Assembly (NCBI RefSeq): GCF_024700075.1
Contig: NZ_JAJONE010000001.1
Span: 1,240,001 to 1,304,000 of the forward strand
Length of the DNA: 64,000 nucleotides
DNA from: Hymenobacter sp. J193
GTDB lineage: Bacteria > Bacteroidota > Bacteroidia > Cytophagales > Hymenobacteraceae
Direction: 5' to 3'
In this document: positions 61,038-64,000 of the stretch, piece by piece
How positions within the stretch are numbered: the stretch's first letter is position 1
Layout of the letters: each line of letters begins with the position of its first letter
The notes under the pieces: model-generated
Database searches by the model: none
Told to the model about the DNA's origin: nothing
The model's input: only the letters and a program-made list of their open reading frames with translations
Position numbers and translations under genes: made by a program

Positions 61038-64000
61038 CATGCTGGGAACCTCGCTGGGGGCGTAGCCGAAGTGGCGCGAGAAGCTGGTGCTGAAATGGGC
61101 CGGGGAGTTGAAGCCGACCTGGTACGCCACTTCTGATACCGTGCCGGTGCGGGCGGCCAGCAGCACGTGGGCCCGCCGCAGCCGCAGCCCCCGGATAAAG
61201 TCGCTGGGGGCTTGGCCGGTGAGGGCCTTGAGCTTGCGGTGGAGCTGGGCCCGGCTCAGGGCCACCTCGTCGCCCAGCATTTCCACGCTGAACTCCCCGT
61301 TGTCGAGGTGGCGCTCAATGGCCTGCTCTACCCGCTTCAGAAAGCACTGGTCGAGGGAAGGCAGGGCGGCTACGGCCGCAGCGTAGGCAGCGTAAGAGTC
61401 GGGCAGGGCGGCGGAAGCAGGAACAGGCTCCTCTGCGGCATTCGACCCGGCCGCCAGCAGCCCCAATTGAGTTTGCGCATTCCGACGCAGGGCCAGCAGG
61501 TTGCGCACCTGAGCACGCAGCTCGCGCGGGTCGAAGGGCTTGGGCAGGTAGGCATCGGCACCGGTTTCGAGGCCGGCTAGTCGGTCGGCGGCTTCGGCGC
61601 GGGCCGTGAGCAGCACGATGGGCACGTGGCTGGTAGCCAGGTCGGCCTTGAGCTGGCGGCATAGCTCCATGCCGTCAAAGCCCGGCATCATCACATCCGA
61701 TACAATCAGGCTAGGAACCGTTTCACGCGCTACCCGCACGCCCTCGGGGCCGTCGGCGGCTTCGAGCAGGCGGTAGCCGGCCGAAGCCAGGGTTTCCTGC
61801 ACAAAGGCGCGCACCTCGGCGCTGTCATCTACTACGAGTATAACCTCGGCATCCTCGGCGGGCTCAGGCAGGGCGTTTTCAGTAGGCACATGCAGTATAG
61901 CATCCATAGCGCCAGCCACTGGCTGAGCGGCCACCGCCGAGAGCAAGCCGCGCGGCAGCCGCACTACGAAGGTGGTACCGGCGCCTGGGGTGCTCATCAC
62001 CTGCACCGTGCCGCCGTGGCGCTCCGACAGCTCCTTCACCAGGGCAAGCCCTACCCCGCTGCCTCCGGAGTCCGCGCCACTACTCACTACCTGGTAAAAC
62101 CGGTCGAACAGGTGCGGGAGGTGGCTGGGTGCAATGCCCACCCCGGTATCCTGCACGCTCAGCACCACGGTTCCCTGGGGTGCCAGCGGCGTGGGCGCTT
62201 CGTCGTGCACGGCCAGCGTGACGTGCCCCCCGGCGGGCGTGAAGCGCAGGGCATTGGCGAGCAGGTTGCTCACTACTTCTTCCAGACGCGTTACGTCAAA
62301 CACCAACGGCACCGGCTGGGCCGGCACGGCCAGGTGCAGGCCTATTTGCCGCGCGGCGGCCAGGTGCTGAAACCCCGCCAGCCAGGCGCGGGCCGATGCG
62401 GCCACGTCGCCGGCCTGGGGCTGCAGGGTAAGCCCGCCGGCTTCCAGCTTGCTTAAGTCGAGGAGCTGGTTGATAAGGCGCAGCAGCTTGCGGGCATTGT
62501 CGCCGATGCGCAGGCCGTGGCGGCGGGCCGGGGCCGGCATCGTTTCGTCGTAGGCCAGCTCCTCGGCCGGGCCCAGAATAAGCGTGAGCGGGGTGCGCAG
62601 CTCGTGGCTGATGTGAGTGAAGAAGTCGGTTTTCACCCGGTCCATTTCCTGCAGATGTACCAGGGCCTGGTATTCCAGCTGCTGCTGGGCCCGCTCCCGC
62701 TCCCGGCGCTGGGTGTTGCGGCGCACCACATAAAAGGCCCCGGCCACACCCGCCGCGTACAACAGGTAGGCCCACCAGGTACGCCACCAAGGCGGGCTGA
62801 TGGTGAAAGACAGCCGGGTGGGCTGCGGATTCCACCGGCCGGCATCGTTGGCGGCCTTCACCTCAAAGGTGTAGCTGCCCGGCGGCAGGTTGGTGTAGGT
62901 AGCGGAGGTAGCCTCGGCGGGCTTGCTCCACCGCTCGTCGAACCCCGTGAGGCGGTACTGGTAGCGGACTTTGGTAGGACTGGTGAGGCTGACGCCCACA
63001 AACTCGAAGGCCAGCTGGTTGAGGTGGTGAGGCAAGGTGAACCCCGCAGCCAATGCCGTGTCGCGGCCAAACACGCGCAGGTGAGTGACGTGCGTGCTGG
63101 GCGGCACGGGGTTGGGGCGAGCCAGGTGCGGGTCGTAGCGCATGAGGCCGTTCACGGTGCCGGCCCACAGCTTGCCATCGGGCTCCAGCAACACGGCGTT
63201 CTGGTTGGTTTCCTGCCCCAGAAAGCCCTCGGCGGTGCCGTAGCTCACAGTGCGGCGCGTGGCCGGGTCGAACACATCCAGGCCCAGGTTGGTACCCACC
63301 CACACCCGGCCCCGGGCATCACAGCGCACGAAGTACGGGTTGTTGGATTTCAGCCCTACTTCCGGTCCGTAGGCTTTCAGGCGTTGCCCGTCAAATTGCA
63401 GCAGCCCTTCCCCAATGGAGCCCAGCCAGAGGTAGCCACGCGGGTCTTGGGTGATGGAGCCGATACTCAGGTGGTCGGTGCGGCCGTCGGCGCGGCGCAG
63501 CTGGTCGGGGCCATTGGCCTGCACGTCCACACGCACCAGGCCTTGGTCGTCGGTACCCAGCCAGAGAGTACCCTCCCGGTCCTGGAAGGCCGCCCACAGC
63601 GCGTTGGTACCCAGGCCCGAACTAGCGCCGTAGGTTCGGCTGGCGCCGGTGGCGGGGTTCAGCACCACGGTAGCCCCGGCGGCGGCCGTTACGGCCCACA
63701 CCCGGCCCAGCTTGTCCTGAGCAAACTGGCGCACGTTCTGGCCCGCCAGACCCGGTATGTTGTTTAGCCCCTGCCAGCGTCCGGTAGCTGGTGTATACAC
63801 AGCCACGCCACTGCCCCGGCTGCCCAGCCAGATGCGCCCCTGCGCGTCCTTGAACAAGGCCCGCACGAAGTTAGCCGCGTCGCCACCCGGCCGCCGGTAG
63901 GCCAGCCGGAACTGCCGGCCCGCAGGGTTTTCAGGCCGAAACTCCCACAGGCCCAGCCGGGTACCCACCCAGTAGACGCCTGGCCCAACATTTACTATAT
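61026..64000 (-). CDS. Hybrid two-component system regulator (HTCS), N-terminus beyond window
   Basis: About 990 residues are visible and the frame is open at base 64000. Order: two-component-regulator propeller repeats (GRIWLGSRGSGVAVY, GTLWLGTDDQGLVRV, GYLWLGSIGEGLLQF, GRVWVGTNLGLDVFD), a Y_Y_Y domain (KVRYQYRLTGFDERWSKPAE), one transmembrane helix (TWWAYLLYAAGVAGAFYVV), HisKA with THISHELRTPLTLILGPAEE, HATPase with NLLANALRFTPAGG and DTGVGIAPSHLPHLFDRFYQ, a receiver domain with Asp in IVSDVMMPGFDG, and a C-terminal AraC helix-turn-helix (VALSRAQLHRKLKALTGQAP, QVGFNSPAHFSTSFSRHFGY). Such regulators usually sense oligosaccharides and control polysaccharide loci; no susC/susD pair is in the window. 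Confidence 0.95.
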   Translation of the reverse strand, partial: IVNVGPGVYWVGTRLGLWEFRPENPAGRQFRLAYRRPGGDAANFVRALFKDAQGRIWLGSRGSGVAVYTPATGRWQGLNNIPGLAGQNVRQFAQDKLGRVWAVTAAAGATVVLNPATGASRTYGASSGLGTNALWAAFQDREGTLWLGTDDQGLVRVDVQANGPDQLRRADGRTDHLSIGSITQDPRGYLWLGSIGEGLLQFDGQRLKAYGPEVGLKSNNPYFVRCDARGRVWVGTNLGLDVFDPATRRTVSYGTAEGFLGQETNQNAVLLEPDGKLWAGTVNGLMRYDPHLARPNPVPPSTHVTHLRVFGRDTALAAGFTLPHHLNQLAFEFVGVSLTSPTKVRYQYRLTGFDERWSKPAEATSATYTNLPPGSYTFEVKAANDAGRWNPQPTRLSFTISPPWWRTWWAYLLYAAGVAGAFYVVRRNTQRRERERAQQQLEYQALVHLQEMDRVKTDFFTHISHELRTPLTLILGPAEELAYDETMPAPARRHGLRIGDNARKLLRLINQLLDLSKLEAGGLTLQPQAGDVAASARAWLAGFQHLAAARQIGLHLAVPAQPVPLVFDVTRLEEVVSNLLANALRFTPAGGHVTLAVHDEAPTPLAPQGTVVLSVQDTGVGIAPSHLPHLFDRFYQVVSSGADSGGSGVGLALVKELSERHGGTVQVMSTPGAGTTFVVRLPRGLLSAVAAQPVAGAMDAILHVPTENALPEPAEDAEVILVVDDSAEVRAFVQETLASAGYRLLEAADGPEGVRVARETVPSLIVSDVMMPGFDGMELCRQLKADLATSHVPIVLLTARAEAADRLAGLETGADAYLPKPFDPRELRAQVRNLLALRRNAQTQLGLLAAGSNAAEEPVPASAALPDSYAAYAAAVAALPSLDQCFLKRVEQAIERHLDNGEFSVEMLGDEVALSRAQLHRKLKALTGQAPSDFIRGLRLRRAHVLLAARTGTVSEVAYQVGFNSPAHFSTSFSRHFGYAPSEVPSMVAG

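Noticed and set aside
61026..64000. A polysaccharide utilisation locus
   Set aside because: The HTCS regulator is present, but no susC/susD pair or glycoside hydrolase lies beside it; the GH18 gene is 44 kb away.

Overview
The window is a GC-rich (roughly 60%) chromosomal segment of a Bacteroidota member, most likely Cytophagales close to Hymenobacter. The signs are a type-B type IX secretion (T9SS) C-terminal domain, a hybrid two-component regulator, carboxypeptidase-regulatory-like surface proteins, a eukaryote-type NADP isocitrate dehydrogenase, a tmRNA whose tag reads GDYSYAMAA, TAnnTTTG promoter boxes, and pyrimidine-rich leaders without Shine-Dalgarno sites. The genus is an inference; no rRNA marker is present.

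Layout. 1-5.4 kb: an OmpH/Skp chaperone cut by the window edge, a RimB-like protease / RimK ligase / desuccinylase operon whose rimK carries a +1 frameshift, a PQQ-type sugar dehydrogenase and a 2TM protein. 5.5-19.7 kb: mainly housekeeping genes (macro domain, hydrolase, DUF502, ispH, cmk, ade, response regulator, cysteine synthase, sucD, DUF4870, monooxygenase, GH18 chitinase, icd) plus two tandem paralogues of unknown function and a 53-residue lipoprotein. 19.8-33.2 kb: a flavin disulfide oxidoreductase, membrane and outer-membrane proteins, the rny-zapA-coiled-coil-pheT block, Uma2, DUF1684, radC, a metallophosphoesterase and a lipoprotein. 33.3-44.5 kb: uvsE, a Cys/Met-metabolism PLP enzyme, a LytTR regulator next to a TPR histidine kinase, a T9SS cargo gene cleanly split by an IS1595-type element, and ssrA. 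44.6-60 kb: a prolyl oligopeptidase and then a seven-gene same-strand run of envelope genes (two related lipoproteins, a beta-barrel, a 2014-residue protein, an FN3 protein, a lipoprotein, an OmpA protein). 60-64 kb: a GNAT acetyltransferase between 40-bp direct repeats and an HTCS regulator cut by the window edge.

Two things stand out. First, the intergenic spaces hold a family of nested inverted-repeat elements: outer arms built from degenerate short words, usually around a palindromic core of one of two types. The arms repeatedly begin at, or include, a gene's stop codon. Within core type A the inner hairpin sequence differs between copies while pairing is kept, which looks like covariation. 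Second, the 47.1-60.0 kb run looks like an undescribed envelope/surface assembly: a barrel, a giant secreted protein with a cysteine-rich tail, an FN3 partner, lipoproteins and an OmpA anchor.

All functions are read from sequence motifs and remembered family features; no database search was run.
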